64,000 nucleotides of DNA from Candidatus Bathyarchaeia archaeon (GCA_035283685.1 DATETJ010000009.1:62001-126000); one strand, 5' to 3'. Shown: positions 8,671 through 17,155, counted from the first letter of the stretch. Notes: a model not told the origin generated them from the sequence alone. Translations and numbers: made by a program.

Positions 8671-9480
8671 TTAGATGCTCATCCGCCTTCTCCATCTGAC
8701 CACAGTGGTTGTCACAAATATCGCTACGCCCACAACAACAACCAACGGACCGGGCGGAGGCGGCGTTTCCAAATAGCCAAGGAGGCTTGCTAGCAAGATT
8801 CCTATAGATGCGCTGATTGCTCCAAAAAGAGAACTCAAGACAGAATACTGCGACAAGTTGGCGCTCAAATTTTTCGCAGCTGCAGCGGGAACAACAACCA
8901 AGAAGCCCACCAACAATGTCCCGGTTATCTTTATCCCAATTGCCACAACAAGCGATACCAGTAATAGAAATAGAAGATTCACTCTGGGAACATTTACGCC
9001 CTTCGAGATCGCGAGTTCCTCAGAAATCATACTTAACACGATTTTGTTGTAGACAATCTTCGTTAAGTATATGGCTACGACGGCGATTACCACTGCTGCT
9101 ACTGCATCGGACAGGGTCACGGTGGCAATGTCGCCGAAAAGAGCTTCCTCCAACACTTCCAAATCTTGAATCATCAGTATCCCCACAGCCAGAGACAGAG
9201 TGAACGTGGCGCCCACAATGGTTTCAAAAGACAGCTTAGTGACTCTTCCGACTTGCCAAATGATGACTGATGACGCAAAGAGAAAGGCGAAGCCTCCCAG
9301 CAACGGGTTAAAGTTGAACAGGAGACCAAGGGCTAGACCTGGCAAAGCGACGTGTGAGAGGGCGTCACCGACAAGAGCCATCTTCTCAAGAACCATAATC
9401 GAACCTAGGTAGCCTGCCGACAGCCCAACAGAAGCCCCGATCAACATGCTTAACGCCAATTCTTCAACCATAATACTCAC
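8671..9480 (-). CDS. Zinc/manganese-type ABC transporter permease (ABC-3 family)
   Basis: The 269-residue integral membrane protein has seven or eight hydrophobic helices. The segment GDALSHVALPGLALGLLF (about 38-55) is the conserved signature of ZnuB/MntB/SitD permeases. It directly follows the ATPase gene: the ATPase stop ends at 9481 and the permease GTG start reads from 9480, with an alternative ATG at 9471. It should import Zn, Mn or Fe together with the ATPase. No substrate-binding protein gene is adjacent, so it must be elsewhere or replaced. Confidence 0.9.
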   Translation of the reverse strand: MSIMVEELALSMLIGASVGLSAGYLGSIMVLEKMALVGDALSHVALPGLALGLLFNFNPLLGGFAFLFASSVIIWQVGRVTKLSFETIVGATFTLSLAVGILMIQDLEVLEEALFGDIATVTLSDAVAAVVIAVVAIYLTKIVYNKIVLSMISEELAISKGVNVPRVNLLFLLLVSLVVAIGIKITGTLLVGFLVVVPAAAAKNLSANLSQYSVLSSLFGAISASIGILLASLLGYLETPPPPGPLVVVVGVAIFVTTTVVRWRRRMSI

Positions 9481-10164
9481 CTATTGTGGAATCACACACA
9501 CGGGCTCGCCGTAGATCACCTGTTGCAGTTCGGGCTCCATAATCCGCATAGACTCGCCAAAGAAAGTGACGCATTTGTTCAAGGCTAGCATATAGTCTGA
9601 ATAGTCTCGGATTATGTGAAGGTCATGCGAGATTAGTAACATCGTTATCTTGTACTTCTCCTCTAGGTCATTGAGCATCTTATAGATCGCTTCCTCGCTG
9701 TCCAAATCAACTCCAGTGGTGGGTTCATCAAACAACAAAACGTTCGGCTTGTCAATCGTCGCCCAAGCAATCAGAACTCTGCGCAGTTGTCCTCCGGATA
9801 AGGCGCCTAATCGCTTGTTCAACACTTCCTTGGAGTCCAAGCCAACTGACCTCAAGGCATCGTCCACGTTCAGAGTACCTTGGAACGCCATAAACTCCTT
9901 AACTGACACGGGGATGTCGCTTGCAGACAGGTATTGAGGCACGTAACCTATCTTGACTTTCGGCGTCCACTCGATTTCTCCCTTGAATGGAATCAGGTTG
10001 AGCAATGCTCTGAAAAGAATCGTCTTACCAGCGCCATTCGGTCCAACTATAGCTAGCGTCGTGCCTCTTTTCAACTTGAAACTCACATTATCAAGAACTG
10101 TTTGGTTGGGAAGTTCCACCGTTAAGTTTGACACTTTCAGTATGTACTCGTCAGCAGTCTCCAT
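9481..10164 (-). CDS. Zinc/manganese-type ABC transporter ATPase
   Basis: It powers the adjacent permease. Walker A is GPNGAGKT, the ABC signature is LSGGQLRRV, Walker B is LLFDEPTTGVD with the switch His in LLISHDLHI. Length is typical for ZnuC. The frame allows a start at 10185, but a TATA box at 10198-10206 places the transcript start near 10176, so the ATG at 10164 (METADEYILK) is chosen. Divergent from the nucleotidyltransferase paralogue at 10349. No metal-responsive operator was recognised. Confidence 0.92.
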   Translation of the reverse strand: METADEYILKVSNLTVELPNQTVLDNVSFKLKRGTTLAIVGPNGAGKTILFRALLNLIPFKGEIEWTPKVKIGYVPQYLSASDIPVSVKEFMAFQGTLNVDDALRSVGLDSKEVLNKRLGALSGGQLRRVLIAWATIDKPNVLLFDEPTTGVDLDSEEAIYKMLNDLEEKYKITMLLISHDLHIIRDYSDYMLALNKCVTFFGESMRIMEPELQQVIYGEPVCVIPQ

Positions 10165-10197
10165 AGTCAACGAGCTCACTTTCAACTAACCCCAGCG

Positions 10198-10206
10198 TTA
10201 ATATAG
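10198..10206 (-). promoter_or_regulatory. TATA box of the ABC transporter operon
   Basis: Read on the minus strand, CTATATTAA fits the archaeal TATA consensus. It predicts transcription from about 10176, downstream of the longest possible start codon (10185), and so decides for the ATG at 10164. Confidence 0.5.
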
Positions 10207-10285
10207 GCTTTCCCAACCGCGCTGAAACGCAAAGCAGTCAAAGAGAATCGACAATTTAAGCGACAGGTGGAGTCTGTCCAAAACA

Positions 10286-10294
10286 GTATATAAC
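10286..10294 (+). promoter_or_regulatory. TATA box of nucleotidyltransferase paralogue 2
   Basis: GTATATAAC is a strong TATA match. Transcription would start near 10316, leaving a leader of about 33 bases before the TTG start at 10349, in which AGAGG lies about eight bases ahead of the start. Confidence 0.55.
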
Positions 10295-10348
10295 ACGCTT
10301 TTACATTAACGCCACAAAACAGAGAGAAGCAATCTCAGAGGCTCATGC

Positions 10349-11443
10349 TTGGCTTTCCTCAAGCTCAGAGACCGCGACGCCATCGTCACTCAGGAAGGGA
10401 TAATCATGCGAGTGTATGGTTATTCGCATCCCTCAAACGCTTACGTATGCGATCCCGAATACGCTCCCGGCCGCATCTACGAATCAAGGGATTCCAGAGC
10501 TTACAGAGAAAAAGGCAGGCAAGTCTATTACAAGTTTTACACTGACGAAGGGCTGCGATTCGTTCGCCGTAATTATCCTCAACATGTTATCTGGGTTAAA
10601 CCGTTGAGACGGAAGCTCATCGGGGTTCACCACGAAAACGTTTGGAGGACAAGGCAGCCCCACGAGGCTCTTCAGTCTTTGTTTCAGAAGAGACCCAAAG
10701 ACTCACTTCTGAAAGCTCTGCATTCACTTCTCGATCGCGTGCTACGGAGATCAAGCTTGCCCATGTCTGACTTTGGCGTTTTCGGTTCGCTCCTTCATGA
10801 CTTCTACCACCCTGATTTCTCAGACTTAGATTTCATAATCTATGGCGACAAAGAGTTAGACCGCCTGAGAGAAACGCTAGACATCCTATATCGCGAAGCT
10901 GACTCGCCTCTACGTAACGAGTTCGTCGACATGAAATCCGTGCATGACAAGCAATGGAAGTTCCTGAACTACAGTCCAAAGGAGTATTTGTGGCACCAGA
11001 GAAGAAAGCGCATTTACGGCATCTTCAGTCCGCCCCAAAGGGGGAGAGCGATCAAAGCAGAGTTTGAACCAGTCAAACGCTGGAACGAAATTCACAACGA
11101 GTACGACCACATCACTAGCATCTCGCAAAAGGGCTGGATCAAATTACACGCCCACATCACCAATGCCCCAGACGCGGGGTTCATGCCATCAATCTATCAG
11201 ATTGAACCAGTCATGACTCTGAAAGGTGCTAGACCTGACAACTTGCAGCGTGTTGTCTCATTTGTGGAGGAGTTTCGACTTCAGGTTGAGCAAGACGAGC
11301 TGGTTGTTGTTGAGGGAAATTTGGAGCAAGTCTCTACACCTGAAGAGAGTTTTCAACAGGTGACTTTGACACACGGTCCAAGATACTACGAACAAACACT
11401 GAAGGTTAGACAATCGTTATTGGGCAAGAATCAAAAAGTCTGA
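10349..11443 (+). CDS. Archaeal nucleotidyltransferase-fold protein, paralogue 2
   Basis: The 364-residue protein carries GVFGS (143-147) and SDLDFIIYG (from 158), the same nucleotidyltransferase core as its two neighbours, plus GYSHPSNAY at the N-terminus and a C-terminal beta domain beginning VVSFVEEF. It is more basic than paralogue 1, with an insertion near residues 45-62. The start is TTG, with AGAGG upstream; an ATG four bases earlier is out of frame. Its last 27 bases overlap the end of paralogue 3 on the other strand. Substrate unknown. Confidence 0.8.
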   Translation: MAFLKLRDRDAIVTQEGIIMRVYGYSHPSNAYVCDPEYAPGRIYESRDSRAYREKGRQVYYKFYTDEGLRFVRRNYPQHVIWVKPLRRKLIGVHHENVWRTRQPHEALQSLFQKRPKDSLLKALHSLLDRVLRRSSLPMSDFGVFGSLLHDFYHPDFSDLDFIIYGDKELDRLRETLDILYREADSPLRNEFVDMKSVHDKQWKFLNYSPKEYLWHQRRKRIYGIFSPPQRGRAIKAEFEPVKRWNEIHNEYDHITSISQKGWIKLHAHITNAPDAGFMPSIYQIEPVMTLKGARPDNLQRVVSFVEEFRLQVEQDELVVVEGNLEQVSTPEESFQQVTLTHGPRYYEQTLKVRQSLLGKNQKV

Positions 11444-12463
11444 CTGCCTATTCCCAACAATGAGGCGAAAGCACTCCTCCTGATCTCCCTCCCTAACGCT
11501 TTCAACCGTGCCACAAGCAATGATTCTTTCACGCTTTCTGGCTTGCTCACAAAATCTCCCTCTGAAAGAGACAATCTCTCGGAGAACTCGAGGCGTCGTG
11601 CCATTGAGCCATTGCAAGCCATTTATCTGATATGTGCACGGTGTAAAAATCATATTGGAGTCATTGGTTACAGTCGCGCTGATCATCGCCTCTCCCATTG
11701 GTTCATACGTGATTGAACCATATGTCTCGGTTGTCTCGTCCCAATCTTTGACGCACCGAATGAAGTAGTCTCTTTGGTGAAACTTGCCCTGCAGAGCTTT
11801 GCGGGACTCGGTTCGAACAAAGTCTTCGAACTTCACAACAGTATCTTTCGAACGAAAATCGAATAATGGTTTCAAATCTTGCATGGTGTAAGGTCTTACG
11901 TTACCCGCCTCTTCTCGAACCAGCCGCGTCAAAGCAGCGTAAACTCTCTTGCAGTTAAGTGAGCCGTAAACCACAAGGTCCATGTCAGACTTTGAGGTGT
12001 TCAGGCCTGCAAGAAGCGAACCTGAAACGCCCAAAGCATTCCAATTGACTCCTGCTTCTCTGTGCAGTAATTCTGCCAACTCAACTGTTTGCTGTCCAAG
12101 TTTGTCAAGACTTTTTCTGTGGCGTAGTTGACTCAGAAATTCAGTTGGTTGATAGTGTTTCTTCACAATCCCAGTTGGGACTTCGCAGAGCCATTGGTGG
12201 AATACGGAGTCGAAGACCAAGTATTGTGGGAACTTTTCGCGTAGCAAGGTGTATCGTTCTTGCAGAGGGTAGATTTTCTTGTAGCGTGTACTGCCTCTTC
12301 GTCTTTCTCCCTTCAGGTCGGGCGTGAAGCGTATGAAGGCGATTATCTTGTCAGGCGGATGGACTAGCCCCTTTACGTCGAATATGTTGCCATCGAAGGT
12401 TTCGATCAGGTCGCCTTCACGTGCCTTCATGATATTCCCAAAGTCTTTAGAGATAACAGTCAT
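11417..12463 (-). CDS. Archaeal nucleotidyltransferase-fold protein, paralogue 3
   Basis: A 348-residue homologue of the proteins at 7451 and 10349: GLVHPPDKIIAFIRF (32-46), HYQPTEFL, GVSGS (145-149), SDMDLVVYG (from 159) and a C-terminal beta domain starting IVSFRG. GS and DxD residues are intact, so catalysis is possible. It is convergent with paralogue 2, sharing 27 bases at their 3' ends, and divergent from the luciferase-like gene at 12504 with only 40 bases between start codons. Confidence 0.8.
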   Translation of the reverse strand: MTVISKDFGNIMKAREGDLIETFDGNIFDVKGLVHPPDKIIAFIRFTPDLKGERRRGSTRYKKIYPLQERYTLLREKFPQYLVFDSVFHQWLCEVPTGIVKKHYQPTEFLSQLRHRKSLDKLGQQTVELAELLHREAGVNWNALGVSGSLLAGLNTSKSDMDLVVYGSLNCKRVYAALTRLVREEAGNVRPYTMQDLKPLFDFRSKDTVVKFEDFVRTESRKALQGKFHQRDYFIRCVKDWDETTETYGSITYEPMGEAMISATVTNDSNMIFTPCTYQINGLQWLNGTTPRVLREIVSFRGRFCEQARKRERIIACGTVESVREGDQEECFRLIVGNRQSDFLILAQ

Positions 12464-12503
12464 GTATTCTCTCTAAGATACATTTTTCGAGAGGTCGCCT
12501 CCA

Positions 12504-13490
12504 ATGCAATTAGTCCTTGGCTTAACAAGCGGCATGCAGCTACGTCAAATCCACGATCTGGTAAACATCGCTGGAAAAATGAACATCCGAAAGGTTTGGG
12601 TAGGCGACGACATTACAGGCGCCCACGAAATCTTCACCTTAGTATCTACAATCATGCTCAAACACAAGAACATTGTCGCCGGAATCGGTGTAACCAGCCC
12701 TTTGATCAGAAACATCACAACTATTGCGCGAGCGTCTGCTACACTGGCACAAATCGGAGGCGATAACCACTTCAGACTTGGGCTTGGGATCGGCGGACTT
12801 CAAGACCTAAGGAAGCTCGGGATGACTGCTCGAAATCCAGCTTGCGCGTTACGCAGTGCTTCGACCCTTCTGCGGGAGATTTGGAAGAGCGAGAAAGTGA
12901 CCTTTGAGGCTGACGACTTTAAGCTTAATCATTATCGCTCAAGCGTAAACGTGGACCGCCCGATTTCAATCTTCTTTGGAGTGAGGGGACCCAGACTGCT
13001 GAACTTGGCAGGTGAAATCGCTGATGGAATTGTCCTGAGCGGACCTACAACTTACTTGAGAAAGGCGATTACACTGGTGAGGAGCAGCATTGAAAGAAGC
13101 AGAAGATCGGTAGAAGATTTCACTTTTGTCATATGGGTTCCGACGATGCTGGTTCGACAGAGATCAGACTTGGGTCTAGTCAAGAAGATTGTTGCCTATG
13201 TCCTTTCAGATACTCCTAAGAGCGTTCTGGAAATGGCTCAACTTGATTTGGGAAAGGTCGAAATGGTGAAAAAAGCTGGCGAACGCCATGGGATAGCTTA
13301 CGCCGCAAGGCTAGTGGATAAAGCCTTACTACATGAGTCTGCAGTTCAGGGAGACGCTACGCAGGTCTGTGAAAGCTTGAAGGGATTTGAAAGAATGGGC
13401 GTTCAAGAGGTTGTTTTCGGACCGCCTTATGGTTCCAAGCCACGTGTTGCATTGACAGAAGTCGCGAATGCGTGGAGAGACTACGCATGA
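12504..13490 (+). CDS. Luciferase-like (LLM) F420- or flavin-dependent oxidoreductase
   Basis: The 328-residue protein is a TIM-barrel of the bacterial-luciferase superfamily: KVWVGDDITGAHEIFT near residue 30, GIGVTSPLIRN (about 66-76), RLGLGIGG, and the late ADGIVLSGPTTYL. In archaea most members use coenzyme F420, for example methylene-tetrahydromethanopterin reductase (Mer), and F420 use fits the cofE gene in this window. It is too divergent to be called Mer. The gene overlaps its neighbour by four bases (ATGA), so the two are an operon and perhaps a heterodimer. Confidence 0.82.
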   Translation: MQLVLGLTSGMQLRQIHDLVNIAGKMNIRKVWVGDDITGAHEIFTLVSTIMLKHKNIVAGIGVTSPLIRNITTIARASATLAQIGGDNHFRLGLGIGGLQDLRKLGMTARNPACALRSASTLLREIWKSEKVTFEADDFKLNHYRSSVNVDRPISIFFGVRGPRLLNLAGEIADGIVLSGPTTYLRKAITLVRSSIERSRRSVEDFTFVIWVPTMLVRQRSDLGLVKKIVAYVLSDTPKSVLEMAQLDLGKVEMVKKAGERHGIAYAARLVDKALLHESAVQGDATQVCESLKGFERMGVQEVVFGPPYGSKPRVALTEVANAWRDYA

Positions 13491-14401
13491 AGTTCGGCTT
13501 GGGAGTCAACGTCAACGAGACAACAACCGAGGTTGTAGAAAAATGCGTTGAAGCTGAGCGGCTGGGAATCGATTACGTATGGGTCTCTGATGTTCCAGTG
13601 CAGTTGTATGCTCCAGCTGTTGTAGCCGCTATCGCCGAGAATACTCGAAAAATTCGTATCGGCCTTGGCTTAATAAGCGCATATCTTCATACGCCGCGTC
13701 ACATAGCCCAAAGCCTCGTCACTTTGGTTGAGACGTACGGCGAAAGATTCGAACTGTGCATTGGGCCAGGGGACAGAGACTTGCTTAGAAGGGTGGGCGT
13801 TTCACTGAAACACCCTGAGGGTGTGCAACATTACTTCAAAGACGTAAAACACCAAATCAAAACAATGCTGAAAGAAAAAGGCATAGACTGTAGGCTCTGG
13901 CTTGGCGCACAAGGGCCAAAAATGCTTGAAGCCGCTGCAAACTTTGACGGCGTCTGGCTCAATTACGCGCACCCTGACCATGTGAAATGGGCTCTTGAAA
14001 CGGTAAAAATGCACTGCAAAAGGAGTCTGCAGTTTGGAGTCTACGCCCCTTCTTATGTTTATAGTGATTTTGATTCCGAAATAGGCAGGCTCCTGGAAAT
14101 TAACAGTGCTGTCGTGGCTCTTGGGGCGTCGGACGCTGTTCTTCGAAGGCTGAACCTCTACGACCTAGTTAAAGAGGGCAAGCATCGGCTCAGGGAAGGC
14201 GCCACGATGAAGTCCGTGATAAACTGCGTTCCATCCAAAGCCACGGAGTTGTTCTCCATCTCAAGACCGTCTGACAAGCTGAAGGGCTACTTGGCTCAGC
14301 TATCCGCCACTGGAGTTCAACATGTCGTGTTCAGTTATCCCCAAAACTACTCACTGAAGACTGTTAGGGAGCTAGCCCTAGCTTTGAAAAGACAACATTA
14401 A
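13487..14401 (+). CDS. Second LLM-class F420/flavin-dependent oxidoreductase
   Basis: Homologous in fold to the preceding gene: LGIDYVWVSDVPVQLYAP, RIGLGLISAYLHTPRHIAQSL, a catalytic-barrel strand FELCIGPGD, and GVWLNYAHPDH late. A longer frame begins at 13472, but the ATG at 13487 sits in an ATGA overlap with the stop of the previous gene and starts with the expected first strand MKFGLGVNVN. The pair probably arose by duplication. Substrate is unknown; an F420-linked redox step in cofactor or carbon metabolism is the best guess. Confidence 0.82.
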   Translation: MKFGLGVNVNETTTEVVEKCVEAERLGIDYVWVSDVPVQLYAPAVVAAIAENTRKIRIGLGLISAYLHTPRHIAQSLVTLVETYGERFELCIGPGDRDLLRRVGVSLKHPEGVQHYFKDVKHQIKTMLKEKGIDCRLWLGAQGPKMLEAAANFDGVWLNYAHPDHVKWALETVKMHCKRSLQFGVYAPSYVYSDFDSEIGRLLEINSAVVALGASDAVLRRLNLYDLVKEGKHRLREGATMKSVINCVPSKATELFSISRPSDKLKGYLAQLSATGVQHVVFSYPQNYSLKTVRELALALKRQH

Positions 14402-14427
14402 ACATAAAAGCAAACGGAAAGCAATGT

Positions 14428-14805
14428 TTGCGAAAACACGAGAGCGTGAATAGAACGGGCGGCACATCAGGAAAAGGAAAGCATGTTAACTTAGATGAGA
14501 TGATAGAGTTCGCGAAAGATGGCATAGTGAGCAAAACGCTGGTCAAGATGCCGGGAAGAGAAATCAGCCTGTTCTGCATGTCGCAGGGACAGTCCATGTC
14601 CACGCACAAGTCCAGTTTTCCTGCGATAATCCATGCGCTACAGGGTAGCGGAGAAGTAACCTTAGCTGACAAAACCTATCAAGCAAAGCCCAACGCATGG
14701 TTCTACATGCCAGCGCAACTTCCACACGCCATCGAAGCCACAGGCAACCTAGTCTTCCTGCTTACACTCTTCAAACAAACAGAAGAACAAACGCAAAAGC
14801 GTTGA
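14428..14805 (+). CDS. Cupin-domain protein
   Basis: A 125-residue single cupin. Motif 1 is partly kept (QSMSTHKSSFPAIIHALQGSG) and motif 2 is NAWFYMPAQLPHAIEA, with His ligands in both. The region before residue 25 is polar and may be disordered. The TTG at 14428 gives the longest frame; a GTG 18 bases later is also possible. It lies 26 bases after the LLM pair on the same strand and probably belongs to that operon. It converges with the winged-helix gene 12 bases downstream. Confidence 0.78.
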   Translation: MRKHESVNRTGGTSGKGKHVNLDEMIEFAKDGIVSKTLVKMPGREISLFCMSQGQSMSTHKSSFPAIIHALQGSGEVTLADKTYQAKPNAWFYMPAQLPHAIEATGNLVFLLTLFKQTEEQTQKR

Positions 14806-14817
14806 CACTGCAGAAGT

Positions 14818-15288
14818 TTATTTCATTTCTTGGTCAAAGATTTTCTTCAGGCTTTCCTTGTCGAGACTAAGATTTTCCGCGAGATTTCTGACCCATCCTA
14901 CATAACTCCTAAATATACTCTGCAATATCTCCACCTTCTCCGATCCCGAAAGATCCTTTTCCTCTGCAAGAAGCAAGGCAAACCATTTGCCTGCATCAGA
15001 CAGCTGATAAGCCTTGATCCACACGGTTCGTCCGCTCTTACTAGCCTTTTCCATGCTTTCGTTAAGAACACCAAAACGAGTCAGCGACTTCAGCGTCTCA
15101 ATGATTGTTTTGTTTGAAAAGGCAAGCTCCTTCATAAGAACCCTCTGATAAATGCGCCTTGAAACTCCCTGTTTCAGCGAGAACTTCAGTATGTCAACAG
15201 CTGCTTTAGAGCCAAAAATTGCATTTAGTATCCTGCTCTTCTGTTCTGCTGGGAGAAAGACTACATAAGGATGTAAATCCACATCCAA
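14818..15288 (-). CDS. Winged-helix DNA-binding protein
   Basis: The 156-residue protein has a winged-helix region near residues 20-100: AVDILKFSLKQGVSRRIYQR, a recognition helix SNKTIIETLKSLTRFGVL and a wing with AYQLSDAGKWFALLL. The C-terminal helix region may mediate dimerisation. It is likely a transcription regulator of the archaeal MarR/ArsR-like type. It lies 46 bases downstream of the ECF transporter gene on the same strand and may be cotranscribed with it; the 16053 palindrome is a possible target. Confidence 0.75.
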   Translation of the reverse strand: MDVDLHPYVVFLPAEQKSRILNAIFGSKAAVDILKFSLKQGVSRRIYQRVLMKELAFSNKTIIETLKSLTRFGVLNESMEKASKSGRTVWIKAYQLSDAGKWFALLLAEEKDLSGSEKVEILQSIFRSYVGWVRNLAENLSLDKESLKKIFDQEMK

Positions 15289-15333
15289 TCGTCTTGCCTC
15301 TGATGTCTATCTAATCCATTCCAGAATATGATT

Positions 15334-16023
15334 TTACCTATCTAGTTTGAGGAATCCTGTTCTTTTCAGGCTGGAGTAAACCGGTATAGCTATGACGGAT
15401 ATCACAACAAATGCAACGACCCTTTCAAGTGGGTAAATGGGCATGATGAAATACCATATTTCAGGACTTAGTGAAAGGTACCATGCTCCGATAGCACTTC
15501 CACTCGCGTGGTCAGTCAACACGCCGATGAAAGAGGCTAATACGATGCCTAATGGTAACTTAGTTGGTTCCGCGGAGTTGAAAGTTGAACCAGCGAGTTT
15601 AGCGATAGGTGAGAAGGCAACAATCATCGCAACAATGTGAAGCCAAGGGAACAGGTAAGCTTGACGACCGAAGGGGTTAGCGTAGAAGACTAGAAGTGAA
15701 ACAAGAATCGCCGCGCCAGCCAAATAGCCTCTATTGATTCTGATACAACCTGCGCCAAATGCCCCCGCTGATGGTGGAATTATTGTGAATATACCCAGAA
15801 TTGCCCCTTGAGGATTGAGGAAGACTCCCACAAGTGAGCCTATTAGAACAGCAGATCCGCCAATGACTGGGCCAAGCAAGACACCGATCAGAGAACCACC
15901 CACGACTCCAAGTGTTATAAAGCCGGAAACACCCACCGCAATTGTGAATGGAAGATACGATAAAAGAGCCTGTAGAGCAGCAAAAACTGCCATCAACGCT
16001 ACATCAACTGTCGACAGCTTCAT
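15334..16023 (-). CDS. ECF-transporter substrate-binding (S) subunit-like membrane protein
   Basis: A 229-residue protein with six hydrophobic helices. It starts KLSTVDVALMAVFAALQALL, and helices 2 and 3 are Gly-rich (GVVGGSLIGVLLGPVIGGSA), a layout typical of vitamin-type ECF S components. Such subunits bind a vitamin and need the shared EcfT/EcfA subunits, which are not in the window. It is divergent from the CitG-family gene with a palindromic site between them. The ligand is unknown. Confidence 0.7.
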   Translation of the reverse strand: MKLSTVDVALMAVFAALQALLSYLPFTIAVGVSGFITLGVVGGSLIGVLLGPVIGGSAVLIGSLVGVFLNPQGAILGIFTIIPPSAGAFGAGCIRINRGYLAGAAILVSLLVFYANPFGRQAYLFPWLHIVAMIVAFSPIAKLAGSTFNSAEPTKLPLGIVLASFIGVLTDHASGSAIGAWYLSLSPEIWYFIMPIYPLERVVAFVVISVIAIPVYSSLKRTGFLKLDR

Positions 16024-16052
16024 GCAGACACCCTGTGTAGATTTCTAGTTGC

Positions 16053-16072
16053 TTGTGTAACTTTTTACACAA
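16053..16072. promoter_or_regulatory. 20-bp palindromic operator candidate
   Basis: Perfect 8-bp arms TTGTGTAA and TTACACAA are separated by CTTT, with a further partial half-site TGTGTAG at 16035-16041. It lies between two divergent start codons (16023 minus, 16096 plus). A minus-strand TATA-like CTTATTAAG at 16075-16083 puts the site right at the predicted transcription start of the ECF gene, where a bound dimer would block it. The regulator is not known; the adjacent winged-helix protein is one candidate. Confidence 0.6.
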
Positions 16073-16095
16073 TCTTAATAAGACTTTCCATTTCA

Positions 16096-17091
16096 ATGCA
16101 ATATGCCATAACGACGAAAGGACTTGCTGTCATGGGTTCCAGACCCTTAACTGCCATCCCGACTTGTGTTTCCCAATGCCTTCAGCTTGCCATCCTCCTG
16201 GAGGTAAGCGCTTATCCGAAGCCTGGCAATGTCCACAGAACTGCAAACTTTGACGAGACGAGGTACGAGCATTTTCTAGCATCTGCGGTGGCAGTGTATC
16301 CGCATTTCACTCATATTGCCCAAAGAGGCGTGAATGTCGTCCAAGGGAAAATTGGGATAAATCAGATAGGCGTTGGTGACACAGTCAAGAGTGCAGTATC
16401 AGAGGTTGCCCTGTGGCAACGCGACAAAAACACGCTGCTGGGCTCCATCATACTGTTGTCCCCGATGGCTGCGGCTGCCGGACTAACCCTTGCCAAGAAC
16501 GGTCGAATCACAGTTGACGCTTTCAGAAACCATCTAGTCTCAGTAGTCGAATCCACCACCTCTAAAGACGCGGTCGATGTCTACGACGCAATAGAGATGG
16601 CTCGACCTGGTGGACTAGGCAAAGCTCCCATACTTGATGTCAAAGACTCAAAGTCTAGGCAGCGAATTCTTTCGCAAGACACAAGCTTGTACGAAGTGTT
16701 CAAGATTTCGTCGCCTTGGGATTCAATATCAGCAGAATGGGTGAATCGTTTCCATATCACCTTCGACATAGGCTACCCACATTTCAAGCATGAGATAAAG
16801 GAGACTGGAGACGTCAACACGGCGTCGGTTCATACTTTTCTCAAGATATTATCTGCAGTGCCAGATACTCTAATCGCGAGGAAAGCTGGAGAAGCCAAGG
16901 CTAAGTGGGCCTCGGAAGAAGCTCGAAAGGTGCTGGATGAAGGTGGACTGGCAACCGAAAAGGGGAGTAGGCGCCTCCTCAGGCTAGACCGACAGCTGCA
17001 TGACGCCAGTCACAGGCTGAATCCAGGGGCAACAGCTGACATAATATCGGCAGTCTTGGCGGTCGCCATTCTTGAAGGCTACAGACCGTAG
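16096..17091 (+). CDS. Triphosphoribosyl-dephospho-CoA synthase family (CitG-like)
   Basis: The 331-residue protein matches the CitG/MdcB family: LEVSAYPKPGNVHR (about 36-49), GVGDTVKSAV, LLSPMAAAAG and RPGGLGKA, followed by a long helical C-terminus with DINTAS-like and NPGATADIISA motifs. Bacterial members make the prosthetic-group precursor of citrate or malonate lyases from ATP and dephospho-CoA. Archaeal homologues without such lyases may act on another nucleotide substrate. An internal ATG at 16132, preceded by AAAGGA, is an alternative start. Confidence 0.85.
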   Translation: MQYAITTKGLAVMGSRPLTAIPTCVSQCLQLAILLEVSAYPKPGNVHRTANFDETRYEHFLASAVAVYPHFTHIAQRGVNVVQGKIGINQIGVGDTVKSAVSEVALWQRDKNTLLGSIILLSPMAAAAGLTLAKNGRITVDAFRNHLVSVVESTTSKDAVDVYDAIEMARPGGLGKAPILDVKDSKSRQRILSQDTSLYEVFKISSPWDSISAEWVNRFHITFDIGYPHFKHEIKETGDVNTASVHTFLKILSAVPDTLIARKAGEAKAKWASEEARKVLDEGGLATEKGSRRLLRLDRQLHDASHRLNPGATADIISAVLAVAILEGYRP

Positions 17092-17155
17092 CCCATTTGC
17101 CCTCGGACAGCGAGAGATTAAATAGCAATCAACCGTAATCTTGAGTGAAGCGCTT

